A stretch of 6,706 nt of DNA. Origin: an uncultured Streptomyces sp. (lineage in GTDB: Bacteria > Actinomycetota > Actinomycetes > Streptomycetales > Streptomycetaceae). The position numbers and the translations under genes are program-made. This document shows positions 1 through 6,511 of the stretch, piece by piece (position 1 is the stretch's first letter; every line of letters begins with the position of its first letter). Where the stretch lies: assembly GCA_946480485.1 (NCBI GenBank), contig CAMLJW010000298.1, positions 1-6,706 of the forward strand, in the 5' to 3' direction. The notes under the pieces were generated by a model. The model was not told the origin of the DNA. It was given only the letters and a program-made list of their open reading frames with translations, and did not search any database.

Positions 1-113
1 GCGAAGAAGGCCAGGGTGTACACGGCCATCGCGGAGTAGATCAGCGTGTTGCTGATGTTCGCGAGGTTTTCGTTGGTCGCGGCGGCGAGGTCGGTTGCGG
101 CGGCGAGAGTCAT
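1..113 (-). CDS. ccsB: CcsB/ResC (CcsA-type) cytochrome c heme lyase subunit, N-terminal part only
   Basis: Only the first 37 codons are in the window; the gene runs off the left edge. The start ATG (113-111) overlaps the resB stop as ATGA, so the two genes are probably translationally coupled. The fragment reads as a short Ala/Thr-rich leader followed by NISNTLIYSAMAVYTLAFF, which begins the first membrane helix and resembles the N-terminus of actinobacterial CcsB proteins. In System II cytochrome c biogenesis this multi-helix membrane protein, with its WWD heme-handling domain, works with ResB to export heme and attach it covalently to CXXCH motifs outside the membrane. The WWD domain lies outside the window, so the name rests on the short N-terminus plus operon position after ccdA and resB. 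The leader contains a duplicated LAAAT(D/N) unit. Confidence 0.85.
   Translation of the reverse strand, partial: MTLAAATDLAAATNENLANISNTLIYSAMAVYTLAFF
73..108 (-). repeat. Tandem 18-bp duplication at the 5' end of ccsB
   Basis: Two adjacent 18-bp units (73-90 and 91-108) match at 15 of 18 bases and encode LAAATD followed by LAAATN directly after MT. The duplication keeps the frame and lies before the first membrane helix. Confidence 0.75.
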
Positions 114-1963
114 GTCTTCTCAGCCCCTTCGGCGGCAGGTACGACTGGGGGGTCGGCGGCTGGATCTGGGTGACAGGCGCCGTTCGGCGCACTGTCGGGC
201 GCGCTGGGCGCCTGGTCGTGCAGGAGCCCGGCGAGGTCGCCGAGTTCCTCCGGGACCTTCGCGGACTCGCTGCGGCCGAGCCCGGCCATCTCGACGACCG
301 TCACACCGTCCGCCCCCCTGGTCGCGCGCACCCACACGCGGCGGCGCTGGATGAAGAGGGAGCCGGCGAGACCGAAGATGGCGATGATCGATCCGGCCAG
401 CGCCCAGCCGCTGCCCGGCTGCTGGGCGATCTGGAAGCCGCCCCACTCCTTGATGTCCTTCTCGAAGGTGATCGAGCCGGCACCGTTCGGGAGCTTCATG
501 GTCTCGCCGGGCAGCAGCCGCTTCTTGAGCAGGTCGCCCCTGGAGTCCTTGAACTCCTTCATGTTGGTCTTCTCGAGCTGGTACACGCTCTGCGGGAGGC
601 CCGAGTCGACGCCCAGGTCGCCGTGGTACGCGGACAGCGCCAGCACCGGGAAGTCGAGTGCCGGGAACTGCGAGAGCATCTGCCCCTTGCCGGCGCCCGC
701 GAACGTCGGCACGAAGAAGGCGTTGAAGCCGAGCTGCTCCTTGACGCCCCGGGCGTTCGTGTAGCCGTCGAGGACCTTGACGGCACCGGAGGAGGTGACG
801 TTGGAGTCGAGCGGCAGCAGCGGCACGGCCTGCTTGAAGACGACGTTGCCCTTGCCGTCCCGGACGGTGACGACGGGGGCGTACCCGTGGCTGACGAGGT
901 AGACCTTCGAGCCGTCGACATCCAGCGGCCCGTTGGGCTTGATCGTGGTCGTCTTCTCCTTGCCGTCGGCGCCCTCGCTGTAGGTGACCGCGGCCTCGTA
1001 GGTGCGGGGGGTGCCCCGGTTGGGGCCGGTCCGCTCGTACGTGCCCTTGAAGTCCTTCAGGGTGAAGCTGAACGGCTCCAGGTCGTCCGGGCTGAAGAGG
1101 CTGCCGGACTTGAAGTCGTCGTACTGGGTGAGGGTGTTGGCGAACCCGTCGCCCTCGAGGACCAGTTTGTTGCCCTCGGACTTGAAGAGCTGGCCCCAGG
1201 CGAAGGCGATCAGCATCACGACCAGGGCGACGTGGAAGGCGAGGTTGCCGACCTCACGGAGGTAGCCCTTCTCGGCGGCCACGGCGTCGCCGGCCGAGTG
1301 CGCGCGGAAACGGCGCTTCCTCAGCAGCGCGAGCGCGGTCTCGCGGACCTGCTCGGGGCCGGCCTCGGTGCGCCAGGTCGTGTACGCGGGCAGCCGGGTC
1401 AGCCGCTTGGGCGCGCCCGGCGGACGGCCGCGCAGCTGGCCGACGAACTGCCAGGTGCGGGGCACGATGCAGCCGATGAGGGAGATGAACAGCAGGATGT
1501 AGATCGCCGAAAACCACACCGAGCTGTAGACGTGGAACAGGCCGAGCTTCTCGTAGACCGGAGCGAGCGTGGGGTGGTCCTGCGCGAACTGCTCGACCTT
1601 CATCTCGTCGGTCCCGCTCTGCGGGATCAGCGACCCGGGGATCGCACCGAGGGACAGCAGGAAGAGCAGGATCAGCGCGACCCGCATGGAGGTGAGCTGC
1701 CGCCAGAACCAGCGGGCCCAGCCGATGGCCTCACGGCCGGTCCACGCCAGCCACCCGACGGCACCGGGAGCGCGGGAACCGCAGAAGGAGCCGGGCATCG
1801 CCGTCTCCACGGGCGCGGTGGACAACTGCGCGCCGGCTTCGCCGAGATCGCGCGCGTCGCCCGACATGTCACCCGGCATCTCGGCGGTGTCGCTCCCATC
1901 GGTCTGCACGTCGGTGCTCTGCACGTCAGCGTTCTGCACATCAGTGTCCCGTGTGGTGCTCAT
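110..1963 (-). CDS. resB: ResB/Ccs1 cytochrome c biogenesis protein
   Basis: This 617-aa protein is a component of the System II (Ccs) cytochrome c synthetase, pairing with the CcsA-type protein encoded next to export heme and hold apocytochrome for ligation. Family features seen: a cytoplasmic N-terminal tail, a first membrane helix at about 93-112 (MRVALILLFLLSLGAIPGS), a second at about 148-168, a third at about 240-260 carrying the conserved-type His in NLAFHVALVV (H244), a large extracytoplasmic domain at about 262-518, and a final helix at about 520-539 followed by an RRR stop-transfer and a Pro/Ala-rich cytoplasmic tail. The ATG at 1963 lies 3 bp after the ccdA stop and is preceded by GGTGGGGAT, a fair ribosome site. 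The first 60 residues are acidic and low-complexity, with three tandem (T/A)DVQ repeats, and are probably not part of the conserved fold. The stop overlaps the ccsB start. Confidence 0.94.
   Translation of the reverse strand: MSTTRDTDVQNADVQSTDVQTDGSDTAEMPGDMSGDARDLGEAGAQLSTAPVETAMPGSFCGSRAPGAVGWLAWTGREAIGWARWFWRQLTSMRVALILLFLLSLGAIPGSLIPQSGTDEMKVEQFAQDHPTLAPVYEKLGLFHVYSSVWFSAIYILLFISLIGCIVPRTWQFVGQLRGRPPGAPKRLTRLPAYTTWRTEAGPEQVRETALALLRKRRFRAHSAGDAVAAEKGYLREVGNLAFHVALVVMLIAFAWGQLFKSEGNKLVLEGDGFANTLTQYDDFKSGSLFSPDDLEPFSFTLKDFKGTYERTGPNRGTPRTYEAAVTYSEGADGKEKTTTIKPNGPLDVDGSKVYLVSHGYAPVVTVRDGKGNVVFKQAVPLLPLDSNVTSSGAVKVLDGYTNARGVKEQLGFNAFFVPTFAGAGKGQMLSQFPALDFPVLALSAYHGDLGVDSGLPQSVYQLEKTNMKEFKDSRGDLLKKRLLPGETMKLPNGAGSITFEKDIKEWGGFQIAQQPGSGWALAGSIIAIFGLAGSLFIQRRRVWVRATRGADGVTVVEMAGLGRSESAKVPEELGDLAGLLHDQAPSAPDSAPNGACHPDPAADPPVVPAAEGAEKT
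1903..1947 (-). repeat. Three tandem 15-bp repeats at the 5' end of resB
   Basis: Three adjacent 15-bp units lie at 1903-1917, 1918-1932 and 1933-1947, each beginning TCTGCAC(G/A)TC on the plus strand and differing at only a few bases. On the coding strand they give the pentapeptide series TDVQN-ADVQS-TDVQT near residues 7-22 of ResB. The period is a multiple of three, so copy-number change would keep the frame. The repeat lies in the predicted cytoplasmic tail, before the first membrane helix. Confidence 0.85.
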
Positions 1964-1966
1964 GGA

Positions 1967-2764
1967 TCAGATCCCCACCGTGAAGCCGTCGGACCAGACC
2001 TGCATCTCCTGCACGATGCGGTCCCACATACCGGTCAGCAGGAGCAGTCCGGTCGCGATCATCATGACGCCGCCGACACGCATCACCCACGCATGGTGCC
2101 GCTTGATCCAGCCGAAGGCACCGAGCGCCTTGCGGAAGGCGACCGCGGCGAGGACGAAGGGCACGCCGAGACCGACGCAGTACGCGACGGTCAGTATGGC
2201 CCCGCGGCCCGCGCTCCCCTCGTTGAAGGCCAGGGCCTGCACCGAGGCGAGGGTCGGGCCGATGCAGGGCGTCCAACCGATCCCGAAGAGCGCGCCGAGG
2301 AAGGGGGCACCCACGAGCCCGACGGACGGCCGCTTGTGGAAGCGGAACTCGCGCTGGGTGAGCCAGGGCATCAGACCCATGAAGAAGACGCCCAAGACGA
2401 TCATGAGTACGCCGAGCACCCTGGACAGGGCGTCCTGGTGTTCCCGCAGGTTCTGGCCGAAGTACCCGAACAGCGCCCCGCCGGAGACGAACACGGCGGT
2501 GAAGCCGAGCACGAAGAGCGAGGCGCCCGCGGCCATCCGCCCGCGCCGGGCATCGGCCAGGTCGGTGCCGCTGACACCGGTGACGTACGAGAGGTAGCCG
2601 GGAACGAGCGGCAGAACACACGGCGAGAAGAAGGACACGAGCCCGCCGAGCACGGCGATCGGCAGAGCGAGCAGCAGGGCCCCGCTGAGGACCGTCTGAC
2701 TGGGGTCGGTGGCTGCGGCGAGGAGCACCTCAGGGGCAGGGGCAGGGGCTGCGGCGAGGAGCAC
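1967..2764 (-). CDS. ccdA: CcdA, thiol-disulfide electron-transfer membrane protein
   Basis: CcdA (DsbD transmembrane family) takes electrons from cytoplasmic thioredoxin and passes them across the membrane to an extracytoplasmic thioredoxin-like protein, keeping apocytochrome c cysteines reduced for heme attachment. The 265-aa protein shows about six hydrophobic helices and both hallmark cysteine motifs: SPCVLPLVPGYLSYVTG (C49) in the first helix and GIGWTPCIGPTL (C167) in the fourth, the pair expected to form the redox-active disulfide. The likely start is the GTG at 2764, 6 bp after the tlpA-like stop, with GGAGAAG upstream inside that gene. A second in-frame GTG at 2728 (codon 13) lies in the duplicated leader but has no well-spaced ribosome site. 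The resB start follows 3 bp after the stop. Its redox partner is most likely the lipoprotein encoded just upstream. Confidence 0.95.
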   Translation of the reverse strand: MLLAAAPAPAPEVLLAAATDPSQTVLSGALLLALPIAVLGGLVSFFSPCVLPLVPGYLSYVTGVSGTDLADARRGRMAAGASLFVLGFTAVFVSGGALFGYFGQNLREHQDALSRVLGVLMIVLGVFFMGLMPWLTQREFRFHKRPSVGLVGAPFLGALFGIGWTPCIGPTLASVQALAFNEGSAGRGAILTVAYCVGLGVPFVLAAVAFRKALGAFGWIKRHHAWVMRVGGVMMIATGLLLLTGMWDRIVQEMQVWSDGFTVGI

Positions 2765-2770
2765 GTCAGG
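2711..2770 (-). repeat. 24-bp direct repeat (36-bp period) covering the ccdA start
   Basis: Copies at 2711-2734 and 2747-2770 match at 23 of 24 bases and are spaced by 36 bp, exactly 12 codons. The left copy contains the internal GTG of ccdA (2728-2726); the right copy contains the assigned GTG start (2764-2762). In the protein this appears as two LLAAA blocks joined by an Ala-Pro linker (residues 2-18). It looks like an in-frame duplication of the gene's start region. Confidence 0.85.
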
Positions 2771-3436
2771 TCACTTCTCCGCGAGGACCGGCTTGAGCAT
2801 ACCGAGCAGCTTCTCCTCGCTGAGGGCCTGCAGCGCTCGCGCCGCGATCTTGCCGTCCCGGTCGATGACGAGCGTGGAGGGGATCGCCTGCGGGTTGAGC
2901 GTGCCCTTCTTGAAGCGGAGCATCAGCTTGCCCGTCGGGTCGTACAGGCTCGGGTACGTGACCCCGTGCGCCTTCTCGAAGGCACGCGCGGGGGTGGTGC
3001 TGGTGTCGCGGGTGTTGATGCCGACGAACTGTACGCCCTGGTCCTTGAGGTCCTCGGAGACCTTGACGAAGTTCTTCGCCTCCAGGCGGCACGGTCCGCA
3101 CCAGGAGCCCCAGACGTTCAGCACGACGATCTTGCCCTTGTAGTCGGCGACGTCGAGCTGCTTGCCGTCGATGGTCTTGCCGGACAGGTCGGGAGCCGGT
3201 GTACGGCTGCTCTTCGCGACCGTGGCGATGCCGTTGGCGCCGGTGACGAAGCCGGTGTTCCCCCCGCCGCCCTGAGTCCCCCCGCTGCCGCACGCGGACA
3301 GGAGCAGCGCCGCGACGGCGACCCCTGGGGCGAGCAGGGCAGCGCGGCCAAGGGTGCGGTTCGAGCGCTGGAGAGTGGGGTTCGAGCGCTGGGGACTGCG
3401 GTTCGAGCACTGGGGGGCGCGGCGGGCGGCACTCAT
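2771..3436 (-). CDS. TlpA/ResA-family thioredoxin-like lipoprotein
   Basis: This is a membrane-anchored extracytoplasmic thiol-disulfide oxidoreductase, predicted to receive electrons from CcdA and reduce apocytochrome c cysteines before heme ligation (ResA/CcsX role). The 221-aa product has an N-terminal hydrophobic segment (about 33-47) ending in the lipobox LSAC, with C49 as the predicted lipidated cysteine, then a Gly-rich linker. The thioredoxin fold follows, with the WCGPC active site at 112-116 (C113, C116), a GINTRD segment typical of the TlpA/AhpC-TSA group, and the cis-proline in AIPST (P186). The stretch before the signal helix is about 30 residues, unusually long, and holds three heptapeptide repeats including an extra Cys10. 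No alternative start lies between Met1 and the hydrophobic segment. The ATG at 3436 lacks an obvious Shine-Dalgarno sequence. First gene of the ccs operon. Confidence 0.93.
   Translation of the reverse strand: MSAARRAPQCSNRSPQRSNPTLQRSNRTLGRAALLAPGVAVAALLLSACGSGGTQGGGGNTGFVTGANGIATVAKSSRTPAPDLSGKTIDGKQLDVADYKGKIVVLNVWGSWCGPCRLEAKNFVKVSEDLKDQGVQFVGINTRDTSTTPARAFEKAHGVTYPSLYDPTGKLMLRFKKGTLNPQAIPSTLVIDRDGKIAARALQALSEEKLLGMLKPVLAEK
3358..3420 (-). repeat. Three tandem 21-bp repeats in the signal-peptide n-region of the TlpA-like gene
   Basis: Units at 3358-3378, 3379-3399 and 3400-3420 share the plus-strand core GGTTCGAGC(G/A)CTGG and diverge at their 3' ends. On the coding strand they give the heptad series APQCSNR, SPQRSNP, TLQRSNR. 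The period is seven codons, so gain or loss of a unit keeps the frame. The repeated segment lies before the lipoprotein signal helix and should be removed on maturation, which may be why it is tolerated. Confidence 0.85.
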
Positions 3437-3542
3437 GTGAAAAGTTTCGCATGTCCGTTCCGGGGATCTTGGGCACCCCCCTCGCGGACGTGAACCCGCA
3501 TTTCAGCGGCCTATCGGCAGCCTCTCCGGCCCCTTCGCGGAG

Positions 3543-3571
3543 CTCGGGTCGACGTCGTCGACATCCCCGAG
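3543..3571 (-). terminator. Candidate hairpin between the phosphatase gene and the ccs operon
   Basis: The inverted repeat pairs CTCGG with CCGAG outside and GTCGAC with GTCGAC inside around a 3-base loop, with a 4-base bulge on one side. It starts 64 bases after the phosphatase stop and 107 bases before the TlpA-like start. There is no T-run after it, so it may be a weak terminator or attenuator that partly separates hemL-phosphatase transcripts from the ccs genes, or only chance structure in GC-rich DNA. Confidence 0.35.
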
Positions 3572-3634
3572 GAACGGCTTGCCGGCCGACCGCGTTTCCC
3601 ATGCCCCGTCCGAACGCCCCACCCGGCACAGCGC

Positions 3635-4309
3635 CTACGCTCCGAAGGCCTTGTCCTTCCCCTTCACCGGCTTCGCGCCCGCGAGGAGGTGGGCCGGTAC
3701 GAGATCCCGGGCGGGCTCGGTGTAGCCGACGGACACGATCTTGTCGCCCCGGTACGTGAACGTCGTCAGCGAGGCGAGCGTGCACTGCCGCTTGCGCGGG
3801 TCGTGCCACAGCCGCCGCCGCTCCACGAAGCTGCGCACGATCCAGATCGGCAACTGGTGGCTCACGCACACGGCCTCATGCCCACGTGCCGCGTCCTTGG
3901 CCGCGTCCAGCGCCCCCAGCATCCGTACGACCTGCTCCAGGTAGGGCTCGCCCCAGGACGGCCTCAACGGGTTGAGGAGGTGCTTCCAGTTCCCCGGCCT
4001 GCGCAGCGCGCCGTCACCGACGCCGAAGGTCTTGCCCTGGAAGACGTTGTCCGCCTCGATCAGGCGGGGGTCGGTCGCCAGATCCAGCCCGTGTCGCTCC
4101 GCCAGGGGGCCGGCCGTCTCGCGCGCCCGCTCCAGCGGTGAGGAGACGACGTGCGTGATGTCCCGGGAGGCGAGGTGGTCGGCGACCCGCTCGGCCATCC
4201 GGCGCCCCAGCTCGGACAGGTGGTAGCCGGGCAGGCGCCCGTACAGAATCCCGTCCGGATTGGCGACCTCGCCGTGCCGCATCACGTGTACGACGGTGAT
4301 GTCACTCAT
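3635..4309 (-). CDS. Histidine phosphatase (phosphoglycerate mutase-like) family protein
   Basis: The 224-aa protein belongs to the histidine phosphatase superfamily, in which an N-terminal His is transiently phosphorylated. The phosphohistidine motif RHGE is at 11-14 (H12), a phosphate-binding Arg lies in [10 protein letters not shown] (R61), the probable acid residue is E85 in [10 protein letters not shown], and the second catalytic His is H151 in [10 protein letters not shown]. Length is normal for the family. Glycolytic mutase activity is unlikely given its setting; it is more probably a phosphatase, but the substrate cannot be read from the sequence. The start ATG (4309-4307) overlaps the hemL stop as ATGA, implying translational coupling to hemL. 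The same gene follows hemL and precedes the cytochrome c maturation genes in mycobacteria (Rv0525), so a link to heme metabolism is suggested by context only. Confidence 0.93.
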   Translation of the reverse strand: MSDITVVHVMRHGEVANPDGILYGRLPGYHLSELGRRMAERVADHLASRDITHVVSSPLERARETAGPLAERHGLDLATDPRLIEADNVFQGKTFGVGDGALRRPGNWKHLLNPLRPSWGEPYLEQVVRMLGALDAAKDAARGHEAVCVSHQLPIWIVRSFVERRRLWHDPRKRQCTLASLTTFTYRGDKIVSVGYTEPARDLVPAHLLAGAKPVKGKDKAFGA

Positions 4310-5625
4310 ACTGCCGTGGCCTCCGCTGCTGCCCGCGCCGCCGCCGGAAGGGCGTCGGCGATCCGCTGGACCGCACGCTCGTCGTGCGACGTCGAGACGA
4401 ACCAGGACTCGAAGGACGACGGAGGCAGATAGACGCCCTGGGCCAGCATTGAGTGGAAGAAGGCGGTAAAGCGGTACGACTCCTGCGCCTTCGCGTCTTC
4501 GTAGTTCCGTACGTCCCTGTCCGTGAAGAAGACGGAGAACATGTTGGAGGCGTTCTGCAGCCGGTGCGCCACGCCCTCCTTGGTGAGCGCGTCCGTCACC
4601 AGCGTACGGACCTGCTCGGACACCGCGTCGACCCGGTCGTACGCGGCGTCGTCGAGCAGCCGCAGCTGCGCGAGCCCGGCGGCGGTCGCGACCGGGTTCC
4701 CGGACAGGGTGCCCGCCTGGTAGACGGGCCCGGCGGGGGCGAGGTGGGCCATGACGTCCGCCCGGCCACCGAAGGCGGCGGCCGGGAAGCCACCGCCCAT
4801 GACCTTGCCGAAGACCATGAGATCAGGACGTACCCCATCGACACCGAACCATCCGGCCCTGCTGGTCCGGAACCCGGTCATGACCTCGTCGGAAATATAG
4901 AGAGCACCGTTCTCGGCACAGACGTCCTTGAGCCCCTGGTTGAATCCGGGCCCGGGTGGCACGACGCCCATGTTGCCGGGCGAGGCCTCGGTGATCAGGC
5001 AGGCGATCTCGCCGGGGTGGGCACGGAAGGCCTCCCGTACGGCATCGAGGTCGTTGTAGGGGAGGACGACGGTGTCGCCGGCCTGGGCGCCGGTGACGCC
5101 GGGCGTATCGGGCAGCGCGAGGGTGGCGACCCCGCTCCCCGCGGCGGCCAGCAGGGCGTCCACGTGCCCGTGATAGCAGCCGGCGAACTTGATCACTTTC
5201 GCACGGCCCGTGAAGCCGCGCGCGAGACGGATGGCGGACATGGTCGCCTCGGTGCCGCTGGACACGAGACGAACCTGTTCGACGGGTTCGACCCGGGCGA
5301 CGATCTCCTCGGCCAGCGCGACCTCACCCTCGCCGGGCGCCCCGAACGACGTGCCACGGGATACGGCTGCCTGGACAGCAGCGCTCACCTCGGGATGGCC
5401 ATGGCCCAGGATCATCGGCCCCCAAGAACAAACGAGGTCTACATACTCCCTTCCGTCGGCATCCGTCAGGTACGGACCGGTGCCGGACACCATGAACCGG
5501 GGCGTACCGCCCACGGCGCGGAACGCACGCACGGGAGAGTTCACGCCGCCGGGCGTGACGGCAGCCGCACGGTCGAAAAGAGTCTGCGAAACTGGGGCTT
5601 CGTACGTATAGCTCACGCGTGCCAT
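4306..5625 (-). CDS. hemL: Glutamate-1-semialdehyde 2,1-aminomutase
   Basis: HemL converts glutamate-1-semialdehyde to 5-aminolevulinate, the last step of the C5 route to tetrapyrroles, as a PLP-dependent cytoplasmic class III aminotransferase. From the ATG at 5625 the product is 439 aa, normal for the family. It shows [18 protein letters not shown] (23-40), [17 protein letters not shown] (62-78), the cofactor-phosphate motif [16 protein letters not shown] (122-137), [10 protein letters not shown] (150-159), the cofactor-binding [10 protein letters not shown] (244-253, D246) and the PLP lysine in [10 protein letters not shown] (K274). The frame is open upstream to 6357, but homology to HemL begins only about at [15 protein letters not shown], so the extension is rejected. 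The ribosome site at the chosen ATG is weak. Its stop overlaps the phosphatase start by 4 bp. Placement upstream of a cytochrome c maturation operon fits coordinated heme supply. Confidence 0.95.
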   Translation of the reverse strand: MARVSYTYEAPVSQTLFDRAAAVTPGGVNSPVRAFRAVGGTPRFMVSGTGPYLTDADGREYVDLVCSWGPMILGHGHPEVSAAVQAAVSRGTSFGAPGEGEVALAEEIVARVEPVEQVRLVSSGTEATMSAIRLARGFTGRAKVIKFAGCYHGHVDALLAAAGSGVATLALPDTPGVTGAQAGDTVVLPYNDLDAVREAFRAHPGEIACLITEASPGNMGVVPPGPGFNQGLKDVCAENGALYISDEVMTGFRTSRAGWFGVDGVRPDLMVFGKVMGGGFPAAAFGGRADVMAHLAPAGPVYQAGTLSGNPVATAAGLAQLRLLDDAAYDRVDAVSEQVRTLVTDALTKEGVAHRLQNASNMFSVFFTDRDVRNYEDAKAQESYRFTAFFHSMLAQGVYLPPSSFESWFVSTSHDERAVQRIADALPAAARAAAEATAV

Positions 5626-5952
5626 GGTGTCAGAAGCTTCGAAGATCCTGCGTCGAGGTGTTTGACGCACGTTTCGGCGGACGGCCGTGGGGGAGGTCAC
5701 TGAGACGATGATCGGGTTGCGAGGCGGGGGTCGCGCGCCTTGGAAAAGCAGTCGGGTGGAGATATGCATCGCGGTGGCGGACTCGGCGAGGGGACCGATG
5801 ACCTCGGTCCTCGGCGTGCCCGGCGGGGAAGGCACCGGCGCGAGGCGGAAGCGGCCGAGACACGGCAGACACAGAATGAGCCCGAGCAGATGGACCGGAC
5901 GAGCCGGATCGATCACCCACGGGTCGGGAGCAGGAATGGTGGTCGGGTGGGG
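5626..5952. other. 327-bp divergent intergenic region, no convincing gene
   Basis: This region separates the hemL start (minus) from the start of the plus-strand hypothetical gene and should hold promoters for both. Open frames cross it on both strands, but their products are Arg/Gly/Pro-rich and the third-position G/C bias of the plus-strand frame (5687-5956) is clearly weaker than in neighbouring genes. Overlapping palindromes GAAGCTTC (5633-5640) and CTTCGAAG (5637-5644) sit just upstream of hemL. A weak promoter-like pair on the plus strand is TTGGAA (5740-5745), 17 bases, then TATGCA (5763-5768). I see no riboswitch or clear operator. Confidence 0.5.
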
Positions 5953-6384
5953 GTGACGTACAAATACTTCGGGGCCCCGGACGGCGCGACAGCCGCTCGT
6001 GTCCCGGTCTCCATGCGTCCCGAGGAACTCGGCGGCGACGAGCTCGGCATGAACGGCATGTTCACGAAGATCAAGCCGGAGACGATGGCCGCGATGGTCC
6101 TCACCGGTATCGAGGGCATACCCCTGTACAGGGTCCCCCCGCTCGAACTCGTCGTCCTCCACCCCGACTACGCCGTCGTCAGGCTCCCCATGACCGTCGT
6201 CGACCCTCTCCGCGGAATAGGCGAGGAGGCGGTGGGCGCGGCGGCCTTCATCTGGTCCACGGTCCCCGATCGCGGCGGGCCACGGGATGCCTTCAACGTG
6301 TACCAACTGCTGCACGAGTGGCAGGACTTCAGCCATCGGCTGCATGAGGCGGGGCATCAGCCGTACTGCCTTGTGTGGCCCTGA
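5953..6384 (+). CDS. Hypothetical protein of unknown function (143 aa)
   Basis: I do not recognise this family. The frame has the strong third-position G/C preference of a real actinobacterial gene, ends 20 bases before a strong terminator, and gives an ordinary-looking soluble protein with no signal peptide, membrane helix or cysteine cluster (a single Cys near the C-terminus). Segments that may help a search are [11 protein letters not shown] (1-11), [17 protein letters not shown] and the C-terminal [13 protein letters not shown]. The start is uncertain: GTG at 5953 follows GGGTGGG, while an in-frame GTG at 5947 sits 11 bases after AGGA (5932-5935). Longer in-frame upstream sequence from 5740 is Arg/Gly-rich and looks non-coding. 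It is divergent from hemL, so it may or may not share regulation with heme synthesis. Confidence 0.7.
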   Translation: MTYKYFGAPDGATAARVPVSMRPEELGGDELGMNGMFTKIKPETMAAMVLTGIEGIPLYRVPPLELVVLHPDYAVVRLPMTVVDPLRGIGEEAVGAAAFIWSTVPDRGGPRDAFNVYQLLHEWQDFSHRLHEAGHQPYCLVWP

Positions 6385-6404
6385 GCTGGGGTTTCTTGCG
6401 GTTT

Positions 6405-6428
6405 GGGCGGGGCCTTCGGGTCCCGCCC
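6405..6428 (+). terminator. Strong GC-rich hairpin terminator with TTCG loop
   Basis: A 10-bp stem (GGGCGGGGCC with GGTCCCGCCC, one G-T wobble) closes a TTCG tetraloop at 6415-6418, an exceptionally stable RNA loop when closed by C-G as here. It begins 20 bases after the stop of the plus-strand hypothetical gene. The downstream T-run is poor (TCGTTAT), as is common in Streptomyces. It also lies 84 bases beyond the 3' end of the converging queD-like gene, so it probably stops transcripts from both directions. Confidence 0.85.
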
Positions 6429-6511
6429 TCGTTATGATGCGTGTACGCCCGCAGCGTAAAGAGCCGGACGACTACGCGGACGAGCCGGCTGCAGGGACTG
6501 GGCCTCGCCGT

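Noticed and set aside
95..3493. A 1132-codon open frame on the plus strand opposite the whole ccs operon
   Set aside because: It is antisense to four well-identified genes. Its product is a low-complexity mix of Gly, Ala, Arg, Glu, Asp and His with no recognisable fold. Long antisense open frames are a known by-product of extreme G/C at third codon positions.
2766..3869. A 367-codon minus-strand frame overlapping the TlpA-like gene and the phosphatase end
   Set aside because: It is a different frame of the same DNA, Arg/Pro-rich, and conflicts with the WCGPC-containing thioredoxin frame.
5662..5667. TTGACG as a plus-strand -35 promoter element
   Set aside because: No TANNNT-like -10 element follows at 16-19 bases, so I did not call a promoter.
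4453..5703. A 416-codon plus-strand frame opposite hemL
   Set aside because: It is the antisense shadow of a confident enzyme gene, with a Gly/Arg/Asp/His-rich product and no domain.
5740..5952. Upstream extension of the hypothetical gene to an ATG-type start at 5740
   Set aside because: The added 71 residues are Arg/Gly/Glu-rich with weak codon bias. The bias becomes strong only after about 5953.
5626..6357. N-terminal extension of hemL by about 240 codons
   Set aside because: HemL similarity starts at the residues just after the ATG at 5625. The extension runs antisense through the plus-strand hypothetical gene and reads as non-conserved sequence.
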